A stretch of 64,000 nucleotides of DNA from JACDER01 sp963842575 (GTDB lineage Bacteria; Actinomycetota; Thermoleophilia; Gaiellales; Gaiellaceae), in the NCBI GenBank assembly GCA_963842575.1, contig CAWJGS010000003.1, forward strand, positions 1 to 64,000, given 5' to 3'. The notes beneath the pieces are model-generated. The model was given only the letters and a program-made list of their open reading frames with translations. It was not told the origin of the DNA and ran no database searches. Position numbers and translations under genes: made by a program. This document shows, in pieces, positions 24,455 to 32,570 of this stretch. The first letter of the stretch is position 1; each line of letters opens with the position of its first letter.

Positions 24455-25510
24455 ATGCGCATTGCGGCCCTACCAGTGGCGCTCCTCGTCGTTACCGGCG
24501 CGGCCGCCGCGACTCCGGTGCACGTCTCGCTCGTCGGGCGGCCGCCGGCGTTGACCGCGGGCTCGGCGTGGACGGCGAGACTGGCAGTACGGCCTGCGTC
24601 GTTCAAGGGGAAGGTGCTGGTGACCGGAAGCGGCCCCGGCAGGGCATCCGCGCGCGCAACAGGAAGGCACGGCTCCTACCGCGCGCGACTCGTCTTTCCG
24701 AAGCCGGGGCGCTGGACCCTGAGCGCCCGCGCCGGCGGCTCTACCTCACGGCTCGGTGCCGTGTCAGTGCGGCGCCGAGTCGGGCCGCTGGTGTTCTCCT
24801 CGCCGACCTCCGTGGCCCTCGAGCCCGGAGGGACGCTGCTGGTGGTGGAGAACGGCAGCGGCCGGGTGCTCCGGGTCGACCCGTCGACAGGCGCGAAGAC
24901 GGTCATCGCGTCCGGGCTCTCGCGGCCGTACGACGTCATCACCGCTCCCGACGGAAGCATCCTGCTCTCGACCGAGAGCACGGTGATCCGCCTGGGAACC
25001 GGCGAGGTGATCGCGACGGCCGACAGGCAGATCGGCCGCATCCTTCTGGCACCGAACGGCGACCTCTACTACACGACCGCGACCACCGCCTACCGCGTGG
25101 CGGCGGGCACGCACGCGCAGGTTCCCGTGGCGGACGGGCTCGCGGCGCCACACGGGCTCGCCCTGGCAGGGGACGGCGCGCTGCTGATCTCCAACACCGA
25201 GAGTGACTCCATCGTCCGCGTCGACCCCGCGACCGGCACGGTCACGACGTTCGCGCGCCTGGACGGCTCCGCGGGCGACCTGGCGGTCGGCCCGGACGGC
25301 TCGCTCTACGTCTGCGACATGACCGCGCAGCGCGTCCTCCACCTGACCGCGACGGGCCGGCGGATCGGATTCGTCGGCCCGGTCTTCGCCGTTCCGTACG
25401 CGCTGGCCGTCGCTGCGGACGGCGGCGTCTACGTCGTCGAGGCGGAGACGAGCGGCCACATCAAGCACGTGGCGCCCGACGGCACCGTCACGACTCTTTC
25501 GACTCACTGA
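24455..25510 (+). CDS. secreted NHL/SMP-30-like beta-propeller protein
   Basis: A 351-residue exported protein: signal peptide MRIAALPVALLVVTGAAAA, a small beta domain (about residues 22-110), then repeated propeller blades such as PTSVALEPGGTLLVVENGSGRVLRV, APDGSILLS, APNGDLYYT and VGPDGSLYVCD. The ATG at 24455 is chosen because it directly begins the signal peptide; an upstream ATG at 24416 adds a basic leader. The fold suggests lactonase-like or ligand-binding function, but no metal ligands could be placed. Confidence 0.8.
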   Translation: MRIAALPVALLVVTGAAAATPVHVSLVGRPPALTAGSAWTARLAVRPASFKGKVLVTGSGPGRASARATGRHGSYRARLVFPKPGRWTLSARAGGSTSRLGAVSVRRRVGPLVFSSPTSVALEPGGTLLVVENGSGRVLRVDPSTGAKTVIASGLSRPYDVITAPDGSILLSTESTVIRLGTGEVIATADRQIGRILLAPNGDLYYTTATTAYRVAAGTHAQVPVADGLAAPHGLALAGDGALLISNTESDSIVRVDPATGTVTTFARLDGSAGDLAVGPDGSLYVCDMTAQRVLHLTATGRRIGFVGPVFAVPYALAVAADGGVYVVEAETSGHIKHVAPDGTVTTLSTH

Positions 25511-26036
25511 CGACCGGCAGCACGCTGACCGAGACGAGTGTCTCCGCCGCATCCGGAGGTGGGTCGGCGCGGCTGCGCAACTCGTGCGTGAGCGCATACA
25601 GGCGCATCCCAAGCTCGGACGCCTCCTCCGGCGTCATTCTGATGAACCAGCTTGCGGCCGCGGCCGCCTCGTGCCACTCGGGCGGGACGTCGCCGGTGAC
25701 GAAGCGATGCCGAATTTCCTCGTCGCGAGCGAAGAACAGCGCCGACCAGCGCTCGCTGATTGCCCGACCCTCGCCGTCAGGGTCGTTCGGAAAGACGACG
25801 AGCTCCGGCTCGCGCCTCCACCAGCGCTCGCGCTTCGTCCCGAGCTCGGGCGCCTCGACGATCGCGCCGACCCGGGCGAGCATGCGCAGGTGGTAGCTGA
25901 TCGACCCGCGCGACTCGCCCAGCCGCTGGGCGATGCGCGCCGAGGTGGACGGCGCCTCGCGGAGCACCTCCATGATCCGGAAGCGCAGCGGGTGCGCGAC
26001 GACCCAGGACGTGCTCCGCCCCAGCTGCCGCGTCAT
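25488..26036 (-). CDS. ArsR-family helix-turn-helix regulator
   Basis: A 182-residue regulator: HPLRFRIMEVLREAPSTSARIAQRLGESRGSISYHLRMLARVGAIVEA is the winged helix with its recognition helix (about residues 35-55). The C-terminal domain of about 100 residues has TPEEASELGMRLYALTHELR. No metal-binding CxC is seen, so the signal is unknown. The ATG at 26036 overlaps the stop of the upstream delta-60/PASTA gene (ATGA), linking regulator and surface protein. The 3' end overlaps the convergent propeller gene by 23 bp. Confidence 0.85.
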   Translation of the reverse strand: MTRQLGRSTSWVVAHPLRFRIMEVLREAPSTSARIAQRLGESRGSISYHLRMLARVGAIVEAPELGTKRERWWRREPELVVFPNDPDGEGRAISERWSALFFARDEEIRHRFVTGDVPPEWHEAAAAASWFIRMTPEEASELGMRLYALTHELRSRADPPPDAAETLVSVSVLPVVSESKES

Positions 26037-27550
26037 CGCGCCCCAGTACTGACGAGGAGACCGACCTTCCCGCCCGCGACCATGTGAGTGCCGGCGAGCG
26101 GAGTCTGGGAGATGACCCGCCCGCGCGGCGCCTTCGAGAAGATCCATCGCACCCGCCCCACCGAGCAGTGACCGCGCGCGACGGCGCCCTTCGCGTCCGA
26201 AAGGCCGCGGCCCTTCAGCTTCGGCACGTGGCAGATCGTCTGGGTATCTATGAAGCGCGCGAGCGCGAAGCGCTGCTCCTCCTTCGCCGAGTTGTAGGTC
26301 GTCCCCGCCCCGATGAGCATGCCGTCCGCTTGCACGCCCACGGAGGTCGCGACGTCGAATTGCCCTCCGAACGAGGCTCGGGCGACGCCTCCCTTCCCAA
26401 ACGCCTTGTCGGGCGCGCCGTTCGGCAGGTACCGCGCGACCTCGAAGAGGCCGAGATCGTTTCCCACGGCCACCGCGATTCGCCCGCCGGCCAGCAGCAC
26501 GACGTCCTCGGCATAGCCCAGCTTGCCGAAGCCCGATGTCGCCTTCCCACCGCGGCCGAAGGTGGGATCGAGGCTTCCATCCGCCTCGTAACGCACGAGC
26601 GCGAGCTTGCCGGTCGAGTCCACGCTCTCGCCGCTCTTCGCAATCGTCGTTCCTCCGACCACGATCTTCCCGTCGGCCTGCAGGACGACCGCGTCGGCCT
26701 CGCCTCCGGCGCCGACCTGCGTCACGACTCGTCCTCCCGAGCCGAAGGTCGGGTCCGGCGTCCCGTCCGAGCGGTAGCGCGCCAGCACGAAACCACCCCA
26801 TTCGTAGTCCCCCTCGACCACCCTCACACGCGATCCGGCGACCACGATCTTCCCGTCCGGCTGAAGCGCGACGTCCGCCGCCGCCGACGAATCGCCGCCG
26901 GGGGATGCCCAGCCACCGGAGCCGAACGACCGGTCGAGCGTTCCGTCCGCGTCGTAGCGGCCGACCACGAACCGGAACTCTCCCTGCTCCGGCTCGAACG
27001 CGGTGCCGGCGACCAAGATCTTGCCGTCGGCCTGCACTGCGACGGTGCGCAGGAACGAGTTCTGCCCGCGGCGGGCTTCGACGGACCCGGAGGAGCCGAA
27101 TGCCTTGTCGAGCGATCCGCCGGCGTCGTAGCGCGCGACGATTCCGTACCCCTGCGACCCGTCGCCGCCGGCGCCGACGGCCACGATCTTGCCGTCGGGC
27201 TGGAGCGCGACCTTCAGCACTTCGTCGTCGTTCGGGGCGACGCTCGTCCTGACTCTTCCGCCGGTGCCGAAGCTCTCGTCCGGCTTCCCGTCGTTGCGAT
27301 ACCGCACGAGCGTGAAATCCTCGCTCCCGAAGGCGCCGCTGCCTCCCGCGGCCACGATCTTGCCGTCACTCTGCAACTCGACGTCGTCCAGCCACACCCA
27401 GTCGTCGGTCGTCCCAAGGATCGTCACGACCTTGCCCGCCCGCCCGAAGCTCGGATCGAGCTCGCCGGGCGCGGCCTGAGCCGAGCCGACCGAGAGGACG
27501 ATCAGCGCGCCGAAGAGAACCGCGACCAGGCGCACGACGCCAGTAAACAC
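26033..27550 (-). CDS. secreted delta-60 repeat protein with C-terminal PASTA-like module
   Basis: A 505-residue exported protein: signal peptide MFTGVVRLVAVLFGALIVLSVGSAQA, then a propeller of delta-60 repeats, counted from motifs LDPSFGRAGK, PDESFGTGG, LDKAFGSSG, LDRSFGSGG, PDPTFGSGG, LDPTFGRGG and PDKAFGKGG. Each motif is followed by LQ(P/A)DGKI(V/L)VAG-type strands. The last about 70 residues form a PASTA-like module with CHVPKLKGRGLSDAKGAV and a partner C, the same design as the two small secreted proteins near 8 kb. It starts 27 bp after the groEL-side terminator. Confidence 0.85.
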   Translation of the reverse strand: MFTGVVRLVAVLFGALIVLSVGSAQAAPGELDPSFGRAGKVVTILGTTDDWVWLDDVELQSDGKIVAAGGSGAFGSEDFTLVRYRNDGKPDESFGTGGRVRTSVAPNDDEVLKVALQPDGKIVAVGAGGDGSQGYGIVARYDAGGSLDKAFGSSGSVEARRGQNSFLRTVAVQADGKILVAGTAFEPEQGEFRFVVGRYDADGTLDRSFGSGGWASPGGDSSAAADVALQPDGKIVVAGSRVRVVEGDYEWGGFVLARYRSDGTPDPTFGSGGRVVTQVGAGGEADAVVLQADGKIVVGGTTIAKSGESVDSTGKLALVRYEADGSLDPTFGRGGKATSGFGKLGYAEDVVLLAGGRIAVAVGNDLGLFEVARYLPNGAPDKAFGKGGVARASFGGQFDVATSVGVQADGMLIGAGTTYNSAKEEQRFALARFIDTQTICHVPKLKGRGLSDAKGAVARGHCSVGRVRWIFSKAPRGRVISQTPLAGTHMVAGGKVGLLVSTGAR

Positions 27551-27576
27551 GAAGGGCCGGCAGAGCCGGCCCTTCG
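27550..27576 (-). terminator. hairpin between groEL and the delta-60 gene
   Basis: Perfect 12-bp stem CGAAGGGCCGGC (27550-27561) with GCCGGCCCTTCG (27565-27576) around an AGA loop, 24 bp past the groEL stop in the direction of transcription. The T-tract is weak (GTGTTTAC). It overlaps the start of the delta-60 gene by one base, so it may also shape that mRNA's 5' end. Confidence 0.65.
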
Positions 27577-27599
27577 AAAAGCAACCCCGGAGGGCTTGG

Positions 27600-29225
27600 T
27601 TACATCATCCCGCCCATGTCGGGCATGCCGCCTCCGGCCATCGCCGGGTTCTTCTCCGGCGGCTCGGCCACGACTGCCTCGGTCGTGAGGATGTTCTTGG
27701 CGATCGACGCGGCGTTCTGCAGCGCCGAGCGCGTGACCATGGTCGGGTCGATGATCCCGGCCTTGACCAGGTCCTCGTACTCCTCGGTGTCGACGTTCAG
27801 TCCGTGGCCCTTGGTGCCGGTCCGGATCTTGTCGACGACGATGGAGCCCTCGAGGCCCGCGTTGTAGGCGAGCTGGCGGATCGGCTCCTCGAGCGCGCGG
27901 GCCACGATGCTGGCGCCCGTCTTCTCGTCGCCCTCGAACTCGTCGAGCTTGATCGACTTGACCGCGTTCAGGAGCGCGACGCCGCCACCGGGGACGATGC
28001 CTTCCTCGAGCGCCGCGCGGGTCGCCTGCAGGGCGTCCTCGACGCGGTGCTTCTTCTCCTTCATCTCGGTCTCGGTGGCAGCGCCGACCTTGACCACCGC
28101 GACGCCGCCGGCCAGCTTCGCCAGCCGCTCCTGCAGCTTCTCGCGGTCGAAGTCGGAGTCGGTGTTCTCGATCTCCGCCTTCAGCTGCTTGATCCGGGAC
28201 TTGATCCCCTCGGGATCGCCGGAGCCGTCGATGATCGTCGTCGTGTCCTTGGTGATGACGACGCGGCGGGCACGGCCGAGCTGCGAGAGCTTCGTGTTCT
28301 CGAGCTTGAGGCCCATCTCCTCGGTGATGACCTCGGCGCCCGCGAGGATCGCGATGTCCTCGAGCATGCGCTTGCGGCGGTCACCGAAGCCCGGCGCCTT
28401 GACGGCGACGGCGGTGAAGGTGCCGCGCAGCTTGTTGACGACGATGGTGGCGAGTGCCTCGCCTTCGACGTCCTCCGCGACGATCAGCAGCGGGCGGCCG
28501 GACTGGATGACCTGCTCGAGCACGGGCAGGAGGTCCTTGACCGCCCCGATCTTCTGGTTCGCGACCAGGATGAACGGGTCCTCGAGCACGGCCTCCATGC
28601 GCTCGGCATCGGTGATCATGTACGGCGAGAGGTAGCCCTTGTCGAACTGCATGCCCTCGGTGAACTCGAGCTCGAGCCCGAAGGTCTGGCCTTCCTCGAC
28701 GTTGACGACGCCGTCCTTGCCGACCTTCTCGATGGCGTCGGCGATCACGTCGCCGATCTCGCGCTCGCGAGACGAGATGCTGGCGACCCGGGCGATGTCC
28801 TCCTTGCCCGAGATCTCCTTGGACTGCGACTTCAGGTCCTCGACGACGGCGTCGACGGACTTCTCGATGCCGCGCTTCAGCGCCATCGGGTTCGCACCCG
28901 CGGCGACGTTCTTCAGGCCCTCGCGGACGATGGCCTGGGCGAGAACGGTGGCGGTCGTCGTGCCGTCGCCGGCGACGTCGTTCGTCGAGGTCGCGACCTC
29001 GCGGACGAGCTGAGCGCCCTGGTTCTCGAAGACGTCCTCGACCTCGATCTCGCGGGCGATGGTGACGCCGTCATTGGTAATCGTGGGCGCGCCGAACTTC
29101 TTGTCGAGCACGACGTAGCGCCCCTTCGGGCCAAGTGTGACCTTGACCGCGTCGGCGAGGATGTTCACGCCCCGCTCGAGCGAGCGGCGCGCATCCTCGT
29201 TGAACTTCAGCTCCTTGTGAGCCAT
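27600..29225 (-). CDS. groL: chaperonin GroEL (60 kDa)
   Basis: ATP-dependent folding chamber subunit, 541 aa, complete. Signatures: KVTLGPKGRYVVLDK at the ATP site, DGVTIAREIEVED, AGDGTTTATVLAQAI with the catalytic Asp region, AAALEEGIVPGGGVA-like box (RAALEEGIVPGGGVALL) and the Gly-Met-rich tail ending MPDMGGMM that is typical of housekeeping GroEL1-type proteins. It follows groS by 23 bp with a ribosome binding site (AGGAGGAAG) and is controlled from the CIRCE-bearing promoter upstream of groS. Confidence 0.98.
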   Translation of the reverse strand: MAHKELKFNEDARRSLERGVNILADAVKVTLGPKGRYVVLDKKFGAPTITNDGVTIAREIEVEDVFENQGAQLVREVATSTNDVAGDGTTTATVLAQAIVREGLKNVAAGANPMALKRGIEKSVDAVVEDLKSQSKEISGKEDIARVASISSREREIGDVIADAIEKVGKDGVVNVEEGQTFGLELEFTEGMQFDKGYLSPYMITDAERMEAVLEDPFILVANQKIGAVKDLLPVLEQVIQSGRPLLIVAEDVEGEALATIVVNKLRGTFTAVAVKAPGFGDRRKRMLEDIAILAGAEVITEEMGLKLENTKLSQLGRARRVVITKDTTTIIDGSGDPEGIKSRIKQLKAEIENTDSDFDREKLQERLAKLAGGVAVVKVGAATETEMKEKKHRVEDALQATRAALEEGIVPGGGVALLNAVKSIKLDEFEGDEKTGASIVARALEEPIRQLAYNAGLEGSIVVDKIRTGTKGHGLNVDTEEYEDLVKAGIIDPTMVTRSALQNAASIAKNILTTEAVVAEPPEKNPAMAGGGMPDMGGMM

Positions 29226-29248
29226 TTCACTCTTCCTCCTTGATGTGT

Positions 29249-29569
29249 CTAGCTCTTGGCGCCTGCGAGCTCACGGTCGCCGACGACCTTCGCCAGCACA
29301 TCGGACTCACGCAGGATCAGAACATCATCGGCCCCGAGCTTGATCTCGGTTCCGCCGTACTTGGAGAAGATGATCTCGTCACCTTCCTCCACGTCCATCG
29401 GGACGTGCTCTCCGCTCTCATCGTTACGAGGGCCCGGGCCGACTGCCAGGACCTTGCCGCGCTGCGGCTTCTCCTTGGCGGTGTCGGGCAGGACGATCCC
29501 ACTCACAGTGGTCTCCTCCTCCTCCAGAACCTCCACGATGAGGCGGTCTCCCAGCGGCTGTAGATTCAT
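29249..29569 (-). CDS. groS: co-chaperonin GroES (10 kDa)
   Basis: A 106-residue lid of the GroEL chamber. MNLQPLGDRLIVEVLEEEETTVSGIVLPDTAKEKPQRG contains the GroES signature and the mobile loop with the hydrophobic GIVL tripeptide region. VLAVGPG and DEIIFSKYGGTEIKLG complete the beta-barrel. The ATG at 29569 is preferred over the upstream GTG/TTG extension because GAGGAGG lies just 5' and GroES proteins begin this way. First gene of the groS-groL operon. Confidence 0.97.
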   Translation of the reverse strand: MNLQPLGDRLIVEVLEEEETTVSGIVLPDTAKEKPQRGKVLAVGPGPRNDESGEHVPMDVEEGDEIIFSKYGGTEIKLGADDVLILRESDVLAKVVGDRELAGAKS

Positions 29570-29605
29570 GGGTTTCCTCCTCGCTTTTCCACTTTGTAAC
29601 ACCTG

Positions 29606-29632
29606 TTGGCACTCGAACTAGGTGAGTGACAG
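29606..29632 (-). promoter_or_regulatory. CIRCE-like HrcA operator upstream of groS
   Basis: TTGGCACTC (29606-29614), nine spacer bases, then GAGTGACAG (29624-29632). The CIRCE consensus is TTAGCACTC-N9-GAGTGCTAA, so the left arm matches 8 of 9 and the right arm loses symmetry at its outer end. The 9-bp spacing is exact and it lies 37 bp before the groS start, just after the promoter. It probably binds HrcA, the heat-labile repressor; hrcA itself is not in the window. Confidence 0.7.
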
Positions 29633-29636
29633 AGGC

Positions 29637-29666
29637 ATTCTAACTGCAGGGAGGCCGCATTCGCAA
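29637..29666 (-). promoter_or_regulatory. sigma-70 type promoter of groS-groL
   Basis: On the minus strand, TTGCGA (-35, 29661-29666) and TAGAAT (-10, 29637-29642) are separated by 18 bp. The predicted start of transcription falls at the edge of the CIRCE-like element, the usual arrangement for HrcA-controlled chaperonin operons. Confidence 0.6.
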
Positions 29667-29708
29667 CATTTGGGCACGGCGACATGACGCTGTGTTACAA
29701 ACGGCGGT

Positions 29709-30140
29709 GTGAAGCGGGAATTCTCGGCCGGCGGAGTTGTCGTTCGGCGACTGCGGGGAGAGTGGCGCATGGCGGCCATCAGGCCGGGAGGCAAGCCACC
29801 CGGCGTGTGGGCGCTGCCGAAGGGGCTGATCGGGGAGGGCGAGAAGCCCGAGGAGACCGCCGTGCGCGAGGTCGCCGAGGAGACGGGGGTCGAGGCGCGG
29901 TCGCTCGGCAAGCTCGGCGACGTCCGCTACGTCTACACGTGGGCGGGGGAGCGGATCTTCAAGGTGGTCAGCTTCTATCTCCTGCGCTACTCCTCGGGCC
30001 GGCTCGGGGACATTCCGCCCGAGCACGCACACGAGGTCGCGGAAGCGCGCTGGCTGCCGCTCGAGGAGGCGCCGTCGCTGCTCGCATACGGAGGCGAGCG
30101 AGAGATGGCTGCGAAGGCCATCGAGGCCTTATCATCCTGA
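29709..30140 (+). CDS. Nudix hydrolase
   Basis: A 143-residue Nudix enzyme hydrolysing a nucleoside diphosphate linked to another group. The Nudix box GLIGEGEKPEETAVREVAEETGV spans residues 39-61 with all key Gly, Arg and Glu residues. It starts KREFSAGGVVVRRLRG; SAGGVVV is common in Ap4A hydrolase/MutT-like actinobacterial proteins. GTG start at 29709. It is 4 bp before the ASCH gene, suggesting cotranscription, and is divergent from groS. Confidence 0.92.
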   Translation: MKREFSAGGVVVRRLRGEWRMAAIRPGGKPPGVWALPKGLIGEGEKPEETAVREVAEETGVEARSLGKLGDVRYVYTWAGERIFKVVSFYLLRYSSGRLGDIPPEHAHEVAEARWLPLEEAPSLLAYGGEREMAAKAIEALSS

Positions 30141-30144
30141 CGCT

Positions 30145-30492
30145 TTGTACGCCCTGAACTTCTATTCCCCGCTCGTCGCCGACCAGCTCCGCTCGCTGCG
30201 GAAGACGGCCACGATCCGGCTGGGCGACAAGTCGCAGAAGTACAAGAAGGGGATGGTCGTGCAGGTGCTGGCCGGGGCGCGGTTCGGCCCGCGGGAGAAG
30301 ATCTTCGACGCGGTCATCGACAAGATCGAGGTGAAGGCGCTCGCCGAGCTCTCACCACGCGAGATCGAGCACGACAACCCGGAGATCCGCCGTCCCGAGG
30401 AAATGGCGCACTTCCTCAGCCAGCTCTACAACCGTGAGGTGACGGAGGCCGACACCGTCACCGTGATCCGCTTCTCGAAGATCAAGCCCTAG
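30145..30492 (+). CDS. ASCH-domain protein
   Basis: A 115-residue protein of the ASCH (PUA-like) fold: NFYSPLVADQLRSLRKTATIRLGDKSQKYKKG is the conserved first block with a KTATIR motif and GMVVQV strand; the second half has TVTVIRFSKIK. ASCH proteins bind RNA or modified nucleosides and some hydrolyse N4-acetylcytidine. The start is a TTG at 30145, 4 bp after the Nudix stop. A Nudix-ASCH pair suggests nucleotide salvage or quality control, as inference. Confidence 0.82.
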   Translation: MYALNFYSPLVADQLRSLRKTATIRLGDKSQKYKKGMVVQVLAGARFGPREKIFDAVIDKIEVKALAELSPREIEHDNPEIRRPEEMAHFLSQLYNREVTEADTVTVIRFSKIKP

Positions 30493-31124
30493 CAGCCGGT
30501 CTTCTTGCCGGGGAGTTCGTGCACGTTCGGCGGCCCTTCGCTCAGGGCCGACGCCGAGTCGGCAGGCGCCGTCGAGCCCGGCCCGTGGAACTTCGTGATC
30601 ATCCAGTAGTCCACGCGCCAGCGCCGGTCCGCGCCGCGGACGACCGTCGCATCGACCGTGGCGACGGAGTACCCGGAGCAGCGGAGCGGAAAGAGGAGCG
30701 CCTCGAGACCCACCTCGTCGCGGTAGGAGTACTGAACCAGGCTCCACGCGCCCTGGCCATGCCGGGAGACGGGATACGGCACGACGGGGATGCGCCCCGT
30801 CGCCCATTCCTGCCGCGTAAAGCCGGCACGCAGCGACGGGCCGGCCAGCGGCCACGACGCGAGCGACGTCGTGACGCGCGACCGCGGTGGAGATGAAACG
30901 GCGAAGGAGCTCGGCGCACCGCTGCCGGTCGCGGGCGCGAAAGGGACGTGCTTGGGCGCGCGGTACAGAGCCAGGTTGTGCACGACCGGGCCGTTCGCGT
31001 TCCCCGGCGACCCCGGGGACGAGAGGTGGACGGCCAGATACACGAGCGGGACCGCGACGATCAGGCTGCCCGCCGACCACGCGAGCCGGCGGCGGCGGCG
31101 CGGAGATTCGAGCAGCCGCGTCAT
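30489..31124 (-). CDS. membrane-anchored or secreted hypothetical protein
   Basis: A 211-residue protein with an arginine-rich start (TRLLESPRRRRRLAW), one hydrophobic segment (residues about 17-35) and an extracytoplasmic domain containing FTRQEWATGRIPVV, SYRDEVGLEALLFPLRCSGYSV and a final GKKTGC. Two cysteines could pair. No family was recognised. ATG at 31124; convergent 4-bp overlap with the ASCH gene. Confidence 0.65.
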   Translation of the reverse strand: MTRLLESPRRRRRLAWSAGSLIVAVPLVYLAVHLSSPGSPGNANGPVVHNLALYRAPKHVPFAPATGSGAPSSFAVSSPPRSRVTTSLASWPLAGPSLRAGFTRQEWATGRIPVVPYPVSRHGQGAWSLVQYSYRDEVGLEALLFPLRCSGYSVATVDATVVRGADRRWRVDYWMITKFHGPGSTAPADSASALSEGPPNVHELPGKKTGC

Positions 31125-31183
31125 ATTCCGTTAGACGTCGCGCGGCGCTACGATCGCAACTAATCCACTAAACGGGAAATCAG

Positions 31184-32297
31184 ATGATCACCTTCGTCCT
31201 GCCCGAGGGCGCGCTCGAACGAATCGCAGTGGCCTACTCCCCGCTGGTCGAGGCGTTTTTCAGCCTGGACGTCCTCACCGAGCCGAAGCACCACCCGCTC
31301 CACCATGCCTGGGTACGCCGGGCGCGCAAGCTGGCCCCCGCTCTGAGACGAGAGATTGCGTTCTTCTCGTACTACTACGACCCGTACATCCCGAGCCCGA
31401 TCGCGACGTATCCGACGGGTGACTATCCCAGCTTCGACGCCGAGCTCGAACGTCTTCTCCGGTTGGACGACGAGACCGTCCGCTACGAGTTCAGCGCACC
31501 CTTCGCTGGGCAGACCGCGATCAGCGCGGGGTATTCGCCGGAAGACGAGAGCTGGCGTGGCGGTCGCCGTCGAGCGCGCCGAGGAGGCCGGCGTCGGCGA
31601 GCTCGCAGAGCTCGCGCTGGACTCGCCACGGCAGCTGGTCGAGCGGCTCTGTGGAATGCTCGAGGGGTACTGGACCGGCGCCTTCGCCGGCGAATGGCGC
31701 CGCATCGAGCGGGAGATCGCCCTCAGCGTGGAATTCGCCGGTGCCGAGCTCGCGCGAGCCGGGATCTACGGCTTCCTCGACTCGCTCGGGCTGGAGGTGC
31801 GGACGGATCGGACGGCCGGGCGGTTTTCCTTCGACCGCCTCCACGAACACGAGGTCGAGATCGGGCCCGACGACCAGCTCGTGCTCAACCCGAGCTACTA
31901 CCTCTGGCCGCACGTGCGCGTGAACTGCGAGGCGCCGTGGCCGTACGCGGTCGCGTACCCGACGCCTTTCAGCCGAAGCCGCGCGCGGACCCGGGTGCCT
32001 CCGGACGAGCTCGTCAAGCCACTGCGCGCCTTGGCCGATGATGTGCGGCTCGAGATCGTCCGCCTCGTCGCCGACAAGCCGCGTACGACGCAGGAGCTGG
32101 CACCTCTCCTGCGGCTCACCGACTCGGCGGTGTCGAAGCACCTGCACCGGCTGAGCGAGGCCGGCGTCGTGACCTCACGCCGCGACGGCTACTACGTGCT
32201 GTACGGGTTGCAGGAGGACCGCCTGGACGCCGTCACGGACGCTTTGCGCGCGTTCGTTCACGGCGAATCGGGACGCCGAACTGCTCCGCCGGCCTGA
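31184..32297 (+). CDS. DUF5937/ArsR-type transcriptional regulator, one frameshift
   Basis: N-terminal DUF5937-like region (ITFVLPEGALERIAVAYSPLVEAFFSLDVLTEPKHHPLHHAWV) followed, after a frameshift near 31555, by the rest of that domain and a C-terminal ArsR winged helix (ALADDVRLEIVRLVADKPRTTQELAPLLRLTDSAVSKHLHRLSEAGVV). Removing one base joins the frames into 370 residues. The first break gives SWRGGRRR, which is non-native. This architecture is widespread in actinobacteria as a local repressor; ligand unknown. Likely controls itself or the divergent gene at 31124. Confidence 0.82.
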
Positions 32298-32537
32298 GCG
32301 CCGCTCCGCAGCTCTCGCAGTCGACGGCGAACGCGGACGAGAAACGCGCGTCGCAGGCGGGACACTGGGCAGCGCATCTCTCCGCTCACACTGCGGGCAC
32401 GTGGCGGGAAGCTCGTCCTGCCACTCCTCGAAGTAGCGCTGCGCGAAGCCGCAGGTCAGGCAGAAGGCGACCCAGTCGCCCAGCGTCTTGCGGCGCTCCT
32501 CGCGGAGCCAGTCGGACGGCTTTTCCCACGTCGAAAT
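32233..32537 (-). CDS. zinc-ribbon protein, frameshifted, start uncertain
   Basis: The stretch before the E1alpha gene encodes, on the minus strand, TWEKPSDWLREERRKTLGDW, then CLTCG and CPQC. After a one-base loss near 32381 the next frame gives CPACDARFSSAFAVDCESCGAAL and a stop at 32233-32235. Four CxxC pairs make two zinc ribbons. No ATG/GTG/TTG fits; an ATT at 32535-32537 is the nearest possible start. It overlaps the regulator 3' end by 65 bp. It is too broken to appear as a single open frame. Confidence 0.5.
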
Positions 32538-32570
32538 CTGGCTCGGCCGAGTCGTTAGAGTTGTGCCCCG

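Noticed and set aside
27804..29243. Long plus-strand frame across groEL
   Set aside because: Antisense shadow produced by GC-rich codon use; groEL is certain on the minus strand.
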